A stretch of DNA of 57,292 bases. Source: Gammaproteobacteria bacterium. GTDB lineage: Bacteria > Pseudomonadota > Gammaproteobacteria > JABDBA01. The notes under the pieces are model-generated. The model saw only the letters and a list, made by a program, of their open reading frames with translations. It had not been told where the DNA came from and did no database searches. Every line of letters begins with the position of its first letter. The stretch's first letter is position 1. The stretch covers positions 1 to 57,292 of the forward strand of contig JABDBA010000001.1 in assembly GCA_013288885.1 (NCBI GenBank), given 5' to 3'. The position numbers were made by a program, and so were the translations under genes. Positions 16,926-25,603 of the stretch are shown here, one piece after another.

Positions 16926-18254
16926 TTATTCCATCTTGATTAATTTAGCATAATAAAAACCATCATGGCCGTTGGGTTGCGGAAATAATTGACGACCCAC
17001 TGTAACGGGAATCCCCCATTCAGCATTGATAATCTTTTCTTTGGCGTCGTGGTGATTTTCTAAAAATAGTTTTATCACGTCGCTATTTTCTTGCGGCAAG
17101 ATAGAACAAGTTGCATATAACAAAATGCCGCCTGGTTTTAATAACGGCCATAGCGCTTTTAGTAATTCCATTTGTAGTTGCGCTAATGCGGTAATATCTT
17201 CAGCGCGGCGTAATAATTTGATATCTGGATGACGTCGAATAACTCCCGTTCCTGAACAAGGCGCGTCAAGTAATATACGATCGAACCATTGGCCCTTCCA
17301 CCATGTGTCTGGTTTAGTGGCATCAGCACAATGTAAAGTTAGCTTGATATTGCTTAATTGCAAACGCTGCAAATTTTCTGCAATTCTTTTTAAACGTAGT
17401 GGATCGATTTCCAGAATAGTTAAATGCGCAAGATCAGTTTCGGTTTCTAAAATATGTGCGGTTTTACCACCGGGCGCTGCACAAGCATCTAACACGTATT
17501 GATCAGTTTCAAGTTCTAATAATTCCGCGCTTAATTGCCCTGCCATATCTTGCACTGACACGTAGCCTTCTTTAAAACCTGGCAACTGAAAAACATCACA
17601 AGGTTTGTCAAGCGTGATTCCCATGGTGGTATCTGCAACTGGCTGTGCACTAATTTCAGCTTGCAGTAATTGCTGTAAATAATCTTCGCGCGTCTGTTTT
17701 AAGCCATTAACACGTAATGTCATTGGTGCACGTTGATTATTAGCCGCTGCAATTTGTTCCCATTGCTGTGGCCATGCATGTTGCAATAATTTTAGTAACC
17801 AGCGCGGATGCGAATAACATAACAAGGGCGCTTGTTGAATTTTTTCTGCCAAATTATTTTGTTGCCGTTGAAATTCGCGCAACACGCCATTGACTAATTT
17901 GGTTGCCCACGGTTTTTTGATTTCACGTGTCACATTCACTGTTTCATTGATCGCCGCATGAGGTGCGATACGCATATACATGAGTTGATAAATGCCAAGT
18001 AATAATAATATTTTTAAATCGCTGTCTTTTTCTTTTAATGGTTGCTTCATCAATAAACGGAGTACGCCATCTAGTTGCCAATACCAACGCAACACGCCGT
18101 AACATAATTCTTGCACCAACGCATGTTGGCCAGTATTTTTATTATTGTTTAATTTGATTAAAAGAGCATTAAGGGAATGACCATACGTGATGACTTCATT
18201 AAGAATTGCAATTGCGCTCGCACGGGCAGATAAATTCGCTGATGGTTGTTTCAT
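16926..18254 (-). CDS. rsmB: 16S rRNA m5C967 methyltransferase
   Basis: A 442-aa enzyme. Start ATG 18254 is used, 2 bp after the EamA gene stop; an upstream start would lie within that gene. Residues about 5-135 are the NusB-like RNA-binding domain, followed by a Rossmann methyltransferase domain. Key motifs are VLDACAAPGGKTAHI (SAM), LLDAPCSGTGVIRRHPD (first cysteine, PCS) and LLYATCSILPQEN (TCS, catalytic cysteine). It methylates cytosine 967 in 16S rRNA. Confidence 0.92.
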   Translation of the reverse strand: MKQPSANLSARASAIAILNEVITYGHSLNALLIKLNNNKNTGQHALVQELCYGVLRWYWQLDGVLRLLMKQPLKEKDSDLKILLLLGIYQLMYMRIAPHAAINETVNVTREIKKPWATKLVNGVLREFQRQQNNLAEKIQQAPLLCYSHPRWLLKLLQHAWPQQWEQIAAANNQRAPMTLRVNGLKQTREDYLQQLLQAEISAQPVADTTMGITLDKPCDVFQLPGFKEGYVSVQDMAGQLSAELLELETDQYVLDACAAPGGKTAHILETETDLAHLTILEIDPLRLKRIAENLQRLQLSNIKLTLHCADATKPDTWWKGQWFDRILLDAPCSGTGVIRRHPDIKLLRRAEDITALAQLQMELLKALWPLLKPGGILLYATCSILPQENSDVIKLFLENHHDAKEKIINAEWGIPVTVGRQLFPQPNGHDGFYYAKLIKME

Positions 18255-18256
18255 TA

Positions 18257-19159
18257 TTATTTTCGTTCGAATTGAATGCACAGCGCGCTAAATAAGATAA
18301 TAAAGCCACCGATCAATTGCAGCGTAGTTGTGGTTTCGCCTAACACGATTATGCCTAATATAACCGTCACTACTGGTTCCAGTACTGATAATATAGACGC
18401 TTTATTGGGGTGAATGTGCTTCATCGCCTCCAGCAATAATTGAATCGGTAATGCAGTAGCGATAACGCCCATCGCGCTGATATAAAACCAGGTTTTAAGT
18501 GTAGTGGGGTAAGCAAAAGAATGATCGGCAGTCGCAATTAAAAAAAATAAAATCGCGCAGCCCAAACAAACTAATATGGTAATGCTGGCCGAAGGAATAT
18601 TTTTAATCAGATATTTGCTGCCATATACATAAGTGCCAAAGAAAAAAGCGGCAGAAATGGCATAGACGATTCCTAATTTACTGAGATTAACTGCGCCGCC
18701 ACCTTTTAATAATATTAAACCGAATACGATTGCCGCTAAGACCATCATGGTATATTTGGTAATTGGTTTTTTTTCGACTAGCCAGCTAAGTATGACGACA
18801 AATATCGGGAAGGTGAAAAAGATGATCATCGCCAAACCAGTGCCCACCAATTCACAGGCTAGAAAGTAGAGTGCGCTGGCTACACTATAGAATATTACGG
18901 CGAGTGATAAGCCCAGCATCAGGCGGTGATTTTTGCATACCGCCAATAAGCTTTTATTTTGGCTGAGGATAATCCAACCCAGCATCCATAGGGTGGCGAT
19001 AGAAAATCGCCAAAATAGCATCGTCGGCACTGAAAAATGTTGGTCAATGATTTTTATGCCCAAACAGCTCAGACACCCATAGAGGATAGCCGACAACGCC
19101 ACCAACGCGGATGCCTTGATTTCCAGACTGAGGGGGGTTTTTGCTGTTTCGTTCATCAT
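18257..19159 (-). CDS. EamA/DMT-family transporter
   Basis: A 300-aa protein with ten hydrophobic segments in two EamA repeats (about 13-150 and 160-295). LEPVVTVILGIIVLGE near the end is the typical second-repeat signature (xEPVxxxxxGxxxLGE). It precedes rsmB by 2 bp and is probably co-transcribed with it. The substrate is unknown; relatives export metabolites and amino acids. Confidence 0.85.
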   Translation of the reverse strand: MMNETAKTPLSLEIKASALVALSAILYGCLSCLGIKIIDQHFSVPTMLFWRFSIATLWMLGWIILSQNKSLLAVCKNHRLMLGLSLAVIFYSVASALYFLACELVGTGLAMIIFFTFPIFVVILSWLVEKKPITKYTMMVLAAIVFGLILLKGGGAVNLSKLGIVYAISAAFFFGTYVYGSKYLIKNIPSASITILVCLGCAILFFLIATADHSFAYPTTLKTWFYISAMGVIATALPIQLLLEAMKHIHPNKASILSVLEPVVTVILGIIVLGETTTTLQLIGGFIILFSALCIQFERK

Positions 19160-19186
19160 CCCCCATTTTAACGCAGATCTGCGACC

Positions 19187-20299
19187 TCAGGCAAGCCGAT
19201 TGGGAACTGTAGTTATTATGTTGGTATTAGCACCGCTGTATTCTTGCGCCGTGCTCGTTTGTTCAGACTTCAACAGATTTACCGCTTCGAGGTTGTTCTT
19301 TGCGAAAAACGTGGCTTTATAATTTCTATAAGCTCTAGCTGCTTGTTTAACAGCATTTTCTGTGGCGGGTAACGTTGTATGATAATATCCTTTACCATTA
19401 GGAATTATGGTTAATACGACAGCTACTGCAAAAACAATCGCACGCTCTGCCAGAGAAAGTTCAGGTAAAATTAACTTGGCAATTTTTGCCATCCCTACGC
19501 TCGCAAATAAACCAGAAATAATGGCCGGCATAATCATCAAATATCCCGTTAATGACCTTTGGCCTGCATGTGCGGTTTGATTAAACTCTTGTAGCAAGAT
19601 AGAACGTATTTCCGTGTTACAAACAAAACCTGTACTTAATAATACAATAACAGCGATAAGCGCCATTTTAATAATACTATTCATTTTTCCAGCAGTTTTA
19701 AGAAAAATATCAATCGTCAAATAATTTTCTGATAAAGTACCTAAAATAACACTTGCAGCCACTAATGATTTTGAACACTTTTTATTGGCGGGTAAGCGAC
19801 GATAAAGATCAATACAACGGTCTTTAGCATCTACATCAGTGCTCAATAAGCGATTGTAACCCCAAGCAGCTGCTATTCCTGCAATACACGCTAAAATTAA
19901 TTGGCCAAGATCTGTATCGATTTTTGCATTAAATAAACCAAGGCTACCTGCCATTGCTAGCAATGCGGGTGGAACGCTAATGATGATAGGTCGTCCCAAA
20001 GATTTTATTCTATTGCAATGGGGTGTAGCTGTTGCAGTTTCTTCTTGCGCTGGTTGTTCCTCTTCAACAGTAATCTCAGCACGCGCGTTTGGATCAACCA
20101 TTGCTAAGGTAAATGGCAGTGCATTCATTGCCGAAAAAAACAATGTCGCTAGCGTTAACCAAATGGGCAGAGCTAATTCATCCTCTTCATGGCTATTACC
20201 AAAATAGCTGGCAATTTCTTTAGAGATGGCGGCATTGCCTGCCGTACAGACATAGAGCAAAAACAACAAAGTGAGAGGTTTCAGTAGTTTTATTTTCAT
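19187..20299 (-). CDS. Multi-pass membrane protein of unknown family
   Basis: A 370-aa protein I do not recognise. It begins with a signal-like segment (MKIKLLKPLTLLFLLYVCTAGNA). It then has about eight further hydrophobic stretches with short charged linkers, including an acidic loop VEEEQPAQEETATA around 78-92 and a polar 45-residue C-terminus. Cysteines are scattered, without a pattern. It has no close operon partner: the EamA gene follows after 27 bp on the same strand. A role cannot be assigned. Confidence 0.55.
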   Translation of the reverse strand: MKIKLLKPLTLLFLLYVCTAGNAAISKEIASYFGNSHEEDELALPIWLTLATLFFSAMNALPFTLAMVDPNARAEITVEEEQPAQEETATATPHCNRIKSLGRPIIISVPPALLAMAGSLGLFNAKIDTDLGQLILACIAGIAAAWGYNRLLSTDVDAKDRCIDLYRRLPANKKCSKSLVAASVILGTLSENYLTIDIFLKTAGKMNSIIKMALIAVIVLLSTGFVCNTEIRSILLQEFNQTAHAGQRSLTGYLMIMPAIISGLFASVGMAKIAKLILPELSLAERAIVFAVAVVLTIIPNGKGYYHTTLPATENAVKQAARAYRNYKATFFAKNNLEAVNLLKSEQTSTAQEYSGANTNIITTVPNRLA

Positions 20300-20497
20300 G
20301 TTTATCCTAAATTATTATAAATGTAATATTGCATTAATTGGGGTATAGAAATATCCATCGCCGCAAAACAATGTATTAAATGGTTTTGTTTCTATGTTTT
20401 TGATAATATCAGGATTTTTGAAAAACTCAAGTGGGTAGTCGACATTTGCCTATTAGGGTACAATCAAAATATTTTAAATATTAAAGGGATTACAATA

Positions 20498-20929
20498 ATG
20501 ACGCTGAATACCGATCATTTTTCTCAATGCATAAAAACACTCGAAGCTTCATTGGATCATCTAAACACTGTGACCCCCGACAGTATTGAACACGATGTGT
20601 TTCGTAACGCAGCTATTAAAGGACTTGAGCTGTCCCTCGAAACCTCAGGCAAACTTCTACGTAAAGTACTTAAAAATTATAGCGCCAACCCACGTGAAAT
20701 AGATGAATTAACCTACAAAGAAGTATTACGACATGCTGCAAAACACGGGCTTTTAGATGCAAAAGCAGTAAAACGTTGGTTTGCTTATCGTGATAATCGT
20801 AATAATACCGCACATGATTATGGCAAAGCATTCGCCGAACTTACCCTTAAACTCTTACCACAATTTCTAATTGACGTTGCTTCACTTCAACAAACATTAC
20901 AAAAAAAATTAGGGGTTGAGAATGCTTGA
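20498..20929 (+). CDS. hepT: HEPN-domain protein, HepT-like (HI0074 family)
   Basis: A 143-aa all-helical protein of the nucleotidyltransferase substrate-binding type. RNNTAHDY at 101-108 is the exact RX4HXY motif of HepT ribonucleases (Arg101, His106, Tyr108). Its stop codon lies 8 bp inside the MntA gene. In known HepT/MntA pairs, HepT is the RNase toxin and MntA adds AMP groups to the tyrosine of the motif to silence it. Confidence 0.8.
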   Translation: MTLNTDHFSQCIKTLEASLDHLNTVTPDSIEHDVFRNAAIKGLELSLETSGKLLRKVLKNYSANPREIDELTYKEVLRHAAKHGLLDAKAVKRWFAYRDNRNNTAHDYGKAFAELTLKLLPQFLIDVASLQQTLQKKLGVENA

Positions 20930-21221
20930 CCTCAATCCTGAAGATTTAACTATCATTCGTAAAATTTTAGCAACTTATGTTCCTGGCATGATTGTTTGGG
21001 CCTATGGTAGTCGCGTGAATGGCAAAGCTCATGAAGGCAGTGATCTGGATTTAGTCATTATTAATCCGCAAAATTCCACTCTACCGCAAGAAAATATTGC
21101 TTTGCTACGATCCGAATTGTCTGAAAGTAATCTACCTATCCTGGTTGATGTAATGGATTGGGCACTTATCCCTGATCCGTTTCGACAAGAAATTAAAAAA
21201 AACCATGAAGTGATCCAATAA
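20922..21221 (+). CDS. mntA: MNT-domain nucleotidyltransferase, MntA-like antitoxin
   Basis: A 99-aa minimal nucleotidyltransferase. ATG 20922 is used in preference to an upstream TTG because AGGGG lies at suitable distance. YGSRVNGKAHEGSDLDLVI contains the GSX10DXD site that distinguishes active MntA. It overlaps the HEPN gene, as toxin-antitoxin partners often do. It is expected to modify the HEPN partner; substrate specificity is inferred from the family. Confidence 0.82.
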   Translation: MLDLNPEDLTIIRKILATYVPGMIVWAYGSRVNGKAHEGSDLDLVIINPQNSTLPQENIALLRSELSESNLPILVDVMDWALIPDPFRQEIKKNHEVIQ

Positions 21222-21244
21222 CTGCGCTGGAATAGGAGACAAAA

Positions 21245-21406
21245 ATGCTCTTTACCCTAAACTCAAGAAAACCACTCATCGAAGATGCTGATTGCTATAT
21301 TGCTTATAATGCGACTGTCATCGGCTCTGTGACTATTAAAAAACAGGTCAGTATTGTACATTGTAAGTCAGGTAGGCAACTGCATTGCCTACCTGACTTA
21401 CAATGA
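21245..21406 (+). pseudogene. Truncated hexapeptide (gamma-carbonic anhydrase-like) gene fragment
   Basis: A 53-codon frame with a strong AGGAGA site. The first 37 or so residues match the N-terminus of gamma-carbonic-anhydrase-like hexapeptide proteins (PLIEDADCYIAYNATVIGSV then TIKKQVSI), which are normally about 175 aa. The match stops at a 21-bp inverted repeat that supplies the remaining codons and the stop. No further homologous sequence is visible downstream, so this is a remnant cut by the repeat or by a deletion. Confidence 0.7.
21359..21405. repeat. Perfect 21-bp inverted repeat with 5-nt loop
   Basis: CATTGTAAGTCAGGTAGGCAA is followed by a CTGCA loop and its exact complement. It sits at the truncation point of the hexapeptide gene. 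The GTAGGCAA/TTGCCTAC stem gives it a REP-like look, but it does not share the GGGGTCA or GTAGGTCGG cores. It could also end transcription of the HEPN/MNT unit. Confidence 0.75.
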
Positions 21407-21474
21407 AACCTGGCTTTCCTATTCATTAGCTTGCCGCTATTCTTTTTCCTTTTTAAAGATAGGCGTTCCAACTT

Positions 21475-22089
21475 TTACGTAACAAGATTTGTTGGTGCAG
21501 ATGAACGTGGTTTCAACACCATTTCGTTTTCATCCTCTTTGTTTAAACAATGATAATAATAAACAAGGACTTTACCAAATTCGCCAGATCCAAACCGCTG
21601 TACTCCTTCTTCGAGCTTTGTTAGTAATCTAATTTTAGCTGCCTCTAATTTATCTTGTGGACTCAATAATTGTACTTGCTTCCTATGAACTAACTGCTTG
21701 GGTAATGGTACTTCTATTGTTTGATCAACATTTTCATAGAGTACTGACACTGCATTTTTTTGACCACTTTTTTCATCTTGAGGTTTATTTGAAACCTCGT
21801 TAGCAGCATTATTATGAAGATCAACGATTGCAAAAAGTTCCTGTTTGTACTTATCTCTATCTGAATAATCACCTGAATATTTATCGAAAGCAACTTTTAC
21901 AAACCCTAATAATTCTTCATTCGTTTTAGCATGCGTTGCATCTTTTTTAGTTTTCCATGCATCAAGTTCTTGTTTCAACCCTTCTGCACGATAAACCTTA
22001 TCGTTACTCTGCGTTGCTTCATCGCGCTGCGGACAATCTGGCATTTTCCATGTAGCACCTTGACTACCTGTAGGATGATAACCTAACAT
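21475..22089 (-). CDS. Unknown 204-aa soluble protein behind a structured leader
   Basis: I recognise no domain. The protein is hydrophilic, with charged helical stretches (KQELDAWKTKKDATHAKTNEE; KLEAAKIRLLTKLEEGVQRF) and no signal or membrane segment. GGGAGG precedes ATG 22089. Transcription should start near 22391, giving a leader of about 300 nt that is closely related to that of the F-box-like gene at 29.4-30.4 kb. Given that link it may be a secreted effector; this is inference only. Confidence 0.6.
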   Translation of the reverse strand: MLGYHPTGSQGATWKMPDCPQRDEATQSNDKVYRAEGLKQELDAWKTKKDATHAKTNEELLGFVKVAFDKYSGDYSDRDKYKQELFAIVDLHNNAANEVSNKPQDEKSGQKNAVSVLYENVDQTIEVPLPKQLVHRKQVQLLSPQDKLEAAKIRLLTKLEEGVQRFGSGEFGKVLVYYYHCLNKEDENEMVLKPRSSAPTNLVT

Positions 22090-22199
22090 AAAAACCTCCC
22101 AATATATAGAATATTTAAATTAATGTGATTGATTTTCTCCAGGCAAAAACGACGCAACTACAGAAGTTTTTTACTAGGAGACTAAATTAAATTGTTTGC

Positions 22200-22345
22200 G
22201 TAAAACCTCGCCAGGCGTGTGTATGTATTGTGCTTAAAGCACAATAATTTGAATGGAAATAATGCGGACGGTATTAGAAAAATAGCCGCAATTCAACTGC
22301 ACAGCTGGCGCTGTGGAGTTCAAAGAATTGTTATGTTGGCTATTG
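22200..22345 (-). promoter_or_regulatory. Structured 5' leader with terminator hairpin, copy 1
   Basis: In the 347-base gap 22090-22436, read on the minus strand, the leader contains a 62-nt hairpin (22343-22282; pairs ATAGCC/GGCTAT, CAATTC/GAATTG, AACT/AGTT, CACAGC/GCTGTG) followed by a T-run, as in an intrinsic terminator. Next are a linker, a second hairpin (22245-22227, ATTGTGCTT and complement) and the 20-base block AAACCTCGCCAGGCGTGTGT (plus-strand notation, 22203-22222). The same parts in the same order occur at 30512-30651. In the large hairpin the six differences between copies all fall in loops or bulges. Confidence 0.75.
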
Positions 22346-22397
22346 TTTTGCATGATTTTAACTGATTAAACAGTTGCTAATAATTAGATACAAGACT

Positions 22398-22426
22398 AGT
22401 TTAACCTATTGAAGAATGTTTGTCAA
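22398..22426 (-). promoter_or_regulatory. Promoter of the unknown gene, leader copy 1
   Basis: On the minus strand, TTGACA (22426-22421) and TAAACT (22403-22398) are separated by 17 bp. The predicted start is near 22391, about 48 nt before the terminator-like hairpin. The second leader copy has the same arrangement. Confidence 0.75.
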
Positions 22427-22436
22427 TAATTTATCC

Positions 22437-23930
22437 TTAACTTAACTCAATCCAGGTGGTTTTTACTTCGGTATAATTTTCTAGCCCTAATAAGGAACCT
22501 TCGCGGCCAATGCCCGATTGCTTGTAACCACCAAAAGTCACGGTGATATCGCCGGTGTCAACGGTGTTCACCGAAACAACGCCCGCGCGTAATGCCTTGG
22601 CAATTTTATGGGCTTTATTAATATCGCTGGTCCATACTGATGCCGCTAAACCGTAATGTGTATCGTTAGCGATTTTTATAGCTTCTTCCATGGTTTTAAA
22701 TGGTAGCACTGACAACACTGGGCCAAAAATTTCTTCGCGCGCAATTTTCATATTATTTTTTACATTATCAAAAATAGTCGCCTCCATAAAATAACCACCG
22801 CTATTTTTTCGCGCTTGCGCACCGCCTAATACCAAATTAGCACCACTGGATTCACCCGATTTAACATAGGTTAAAATACGATCCATTTGTGTTTCACTCA
22901 CCACTGCGCCCATAATCGTTTTAGGATCGAGCGGATCTTTAGGTTGAAAATCTTTGCTGTGCTTAATCAGTTTATCAACAAATTCTTCACGAATATTTTC
23001 TTGCACCAACAAACGTGTGGGTGCACAACAGATTTGCCCTTGATTGGAAAAAACACCCGCAATAGAAGATTGCGCGGCTTTATCTAAATTACTGTAATCA
23101 GCCAAAACAATGTTGGGTGATTTTCCGCCGCATTCTAAAAAAATCCGTTTCATATTTGATTCGGCGCTGTAACGCAAAAATAATTTACCCACTTCAGTTG
23201 AACCCGTAAAACTCACGGCATCAACATCGGGATGCAAACCTAATGCTTGCCCCGCTGTTTCGCCAAAACCGGGCAACACATTTAATACACCATCGGGTAC
23301 ACCGGCTTCTTGCGCGAGTTGTGCCACATAAATAGTTGTAAGAGGAGATTGTTCTGCGGGTTTAATGACGATGGAATTGCCCGTTGCTAATGCCGGTGCT
23401 ATTTTTGCACACGCTAAATACAACGGATAATTCCAGGGTGTGACAGCACCAATCACCCCCAACGGTTCGCGCGTAATCATGGCAACTACATTGGGCGCAG
23501 TAGGTGCTATCTGCCCATAAATTTTATCGATTGCTTCGGCATGCCAACGCACACATTTAGCCGCACCCGGCACATCGCTTTCATAACTATCGCGGATCGG
23601 TTTGCCCATATCTAACGTTTCTAACAATGCTAATTCATATTGATGCTGTTCGATAAGGTCGGCAAATTTTAATAAAACGTTTTTACGTTCATTGGGTGAT
23701 CGTTGTGACCAAACGCCGGATTCGAATGCTTTGCGTGCGGCTTTGACGGCTAAATTCACATCTTCGTGATCGCACGATGTCACTTTGGTGAGCACCTTAC
23801 CCGTAGCAGGGTTAATGCAGTCAAATGTTTCGCCCGAACGGGCATTAACATATTTGCCATTAATAAAAGCTTGGTGTCTGAATTTAAGTTTGGCTGAGCT
23901 TTCTTTGAGACTAGCATATTTAAGTTGCAT
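22437..23930 (-). CDS. NAD(P)-dependent aldehyde dehydrogenase (PuuC-like)
   Basis: A 497-aa ALDH superfamily enzyme. Motifs are TPWNYPLYLACAKIAPALATG, FTGSTEVGK (cofactor), LECGGKSP (general-base Glu) and GQICCAPTRL (nucleophile Cys). The general pattern resembles gamma-glutamyl-aminobutyraldehyde and betaine-aldehyde dehydrogenases, but the substrate is not fixed by sequence. It faces away from an APC permease gene 110 bp off, and the two may form a divergent amine/amino-acid catabolic unit. Confidence 0.88.
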   Translation of the reverse strand: MQLKYASLKESSAKLKFRHQAFINGKYVNARSGETFDCINPATGKVLTKVTSCDHEDVNLAVKAARKAFESGVWSQRSPNERKNVLLKFADLIEQHQYELALLETLDMGKPIRDSYESDVPGAAKCVRWHAEAIDKIYGQIAPTAPNVVAMITREPLGVIGAVTPWNYPLYLACAKIAPALATGNSIVIKPAEQSPLTTIYVAQLAQEAGVPDGVLNVLPGFGETAGQALGLHPDVDAVSFTGSTEVGKLFLRYSAESNMKRIFLECGGKSPNIVLADYSNLDKAAQSSIAGVFSNQGQICCAPTRLLVQENIREEFVDKLIKHSKDFQPKDPLDPKTIMGAVVSETQMDRILTYVKSGESSGANLVLGGAQARKNSGGYFMEATIFDNVKNNMKIAREEIFGPVLSVLPFKTMEEAIKIANDTHYGLAASVWTSDINKAHKIAKALRAGVVSVNTVDTGDITVTFGGYKQSGIGREGSLLGLENYTEVKTTWIELS

Positions 23931-24000
23931 ATTCCGCCCCTCGATTTAAGATCAATATTAGGTTAATTCTATAGATTCAAACGTGAAGAGTATAGCTTAT

Positions 24001-24027
24001 CCAGTAAAATCACAGTATATTTACTGG
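24001..24027. promoter_or_regulatory. Dyad between aldehyde dehydrogenase and permease genes
   Basis: CCAGTAAA and TTTACTGG form a perfect 8-bp dyad with an 11-bp spacer just before the permease ribosome site. Its place in a divergent intergenic region suggests a regulator site or an mRNA hairpin near the start codon. No regulator gene is adjacent. Confidence 0.5.
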
Positions 24028-24039
24028 CAAGGAGAGATC

Positions 24040-25602
24040 ATGAAATTTCAACGTTCTATTGGCTCAATTGCCTTATTGTTTTCCGCTTTGGGCGGTATCG
24101 TGGGTTCGGGCTGGTTATTTGGCCCGTTATATGCCGCGCAAGTCGCAGGCCCGGCAGCTATTTTATCGTGGATGATTGGCGGCTTGTTGATGATCAGCAT
24201 CGCTTTGACCTTTGCCGAATTAGCCACTGCATTCCCAATCGCAGGCGGTATGGTACGCTTTGCTGAATTTAGTCACGGCCCGATGATGAGCTTTACTGTG
24301 GGCTGGATGGTCTGGCTTTCTAGCGTGGTGGTTGCGCCGGTCGAAACATTAGCGTTAATTCAATACACCGCGAATTATTTCCCTGCGTTAGTACACAAAG
24401 TTGCTGGCACAACCGTGTTAACGGGCGGCGGCGTAGTAGCATCTGCCATCGTGATGCTAGTGATGTGTATACTCAATATTCAAGGCGCTAAATTTTTTAG
24501 TCGCGCGGGAACAGCAATCGTATCGATAAAATTAATTGTTCCTGCCATAACACTGGTCACACTATTATTACTCGATTTTCATCCCAGTAATTTAGAAGCG
24601 GCCGGTGGATTTTTCCCTTACGGTTGGCAAGGTGTTTTTTCAGCATTGCCATTGGGTGGTGTCATCTTTTCCTTTATCGGTTATAGCACTGCGATTCAAT
24701 TAGCCGGTGAAGCTAAAAATCCGCAACGCGCGATACCTTTCGCCATTATTGGTGCGTTAGTATTTTGTATTTTTCTATATGTGTTATTGCAGTTAGCATT
24801 TGTGGGTGCGTTAAAACCAGAATATCTCACACAGGGTTGGCACAATTTAAATTTTGCTGGTGACAGTGGGCCTTTTGCCGGAATTTTAACGGCCTTAGGC
24901 GCCATATGGTTAGTCATCATCATTTATGGTGATGCAGTCATTTCACCTTTTGGCACCGGATTCATTTATACCGCTTCCACAGCACGCGTTAATTATGCGC
25001 TAAGCGAAATTGGTTTTTTTCCAAAATTCTTTAAACAATTGAATAAAAATGGTATTCCCGCCAGCGCCATTGCCGTAAATTATATTGTGGGATTATTTTT
25101 GTTTTTACCTTTCCCCGGTTGGCAAAGCATGGTGACGTTTATTATTTCTTGCTTTGTTATTGCTTATAGCATCGGCCCAATTGCTTTGATCACCTTGCGC
25201 CGCACTTACCCCAATCAAATTCGGCCTTTTCTGTTACCGTATGTCGATGTGATTGCGTTTATCGCTTTTTATATTTGTAATTTACTGATCTTTTGGACTG
25301 GCTGGCATACTGTTTCACGCTTGATGATGGCCTTAGGCGTTGGCCTATTAGTATTTGTTTATCGCTATTTCAAATTAAAAAATCAGGGCATTGATGTGCA
25401 GTGGAAAAAATCAATCTGGTTAATACCTTATTTTATTGGTGTCGGAGTTATTTCTTATTTAGGTTCGTTTGGTCACGGCATAAATGTCATTAAATTTGGT
25501 GTTGATTTTTTTGTAATCGCTTTATTTAGCGGCGGTATTTTTTACTTTGCACTGCAATCAGCGAAGAAGATGACGCCGACGGATCAGGTGGTAAAAATCT
25601 AG
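24040..25602 (+). CDS. APC-family amino acid permease
   Basis: A 520-aa, roughly 12-14-helix transporter. Start ATG 24040 follows AAGGAGAG. The first helix carries ALGGIVGSGWLFGP, the unwound substrate-binding segment typical of APC carriers, and GGVIFSFIGYSTAIQLAGEAKNP is the conserved helix-6 region. It resembles aspartate/proton symporter-like APC proteins, but specificity is a guess. It lies divergent to the aldehyde dehydrogenase. Confidence 0.85.
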   Translation: MKFQRSIGSIALLFSALGGIVGSGWLFGPLYAAQVAGPAAILSWMIGGLLMISIALTFAELATAFPIAGGMVRFAEFSHGPMMSFTVGWMVWLSSVVVAPVETLALIQYTANYFPALVHKVAGTTVLTGGGVVASAIVMLVMCILNIQGAKFFSRAGTAIVSIKLIVPAITLVTLLLLDFHPSNLEAAGGFFPYGWQGVFSALPLGGVIFSFIGYSTAIQLAGEAKNPQRAIPFAIIGALVFCIFLYVLLQLAFVGALKPEYLTQGWHNLNFAGDSGPFAGILTALGAIWLVIIIYGDAVISPFGTGFIYTASTARVNYALSEIGFFPKFFKQLNKNGIPASAIAVNYIVGLFLFLPFPGWQSMVTFIISCFVIAYSIGPIALITLRRTYPNQIRPFLLPYVDVIAFIAFYICNLLIFWTGWHTVSRLMMALGVGLLVFVYRYFKLKNQGIDVQWKKSIWLIPYFIGVGVISYLGSFGHGINVIKFGVDFFVIALFSGGIFYFALQSAKKMTPTDQVVKI

Positions 25603-25603
25603 A

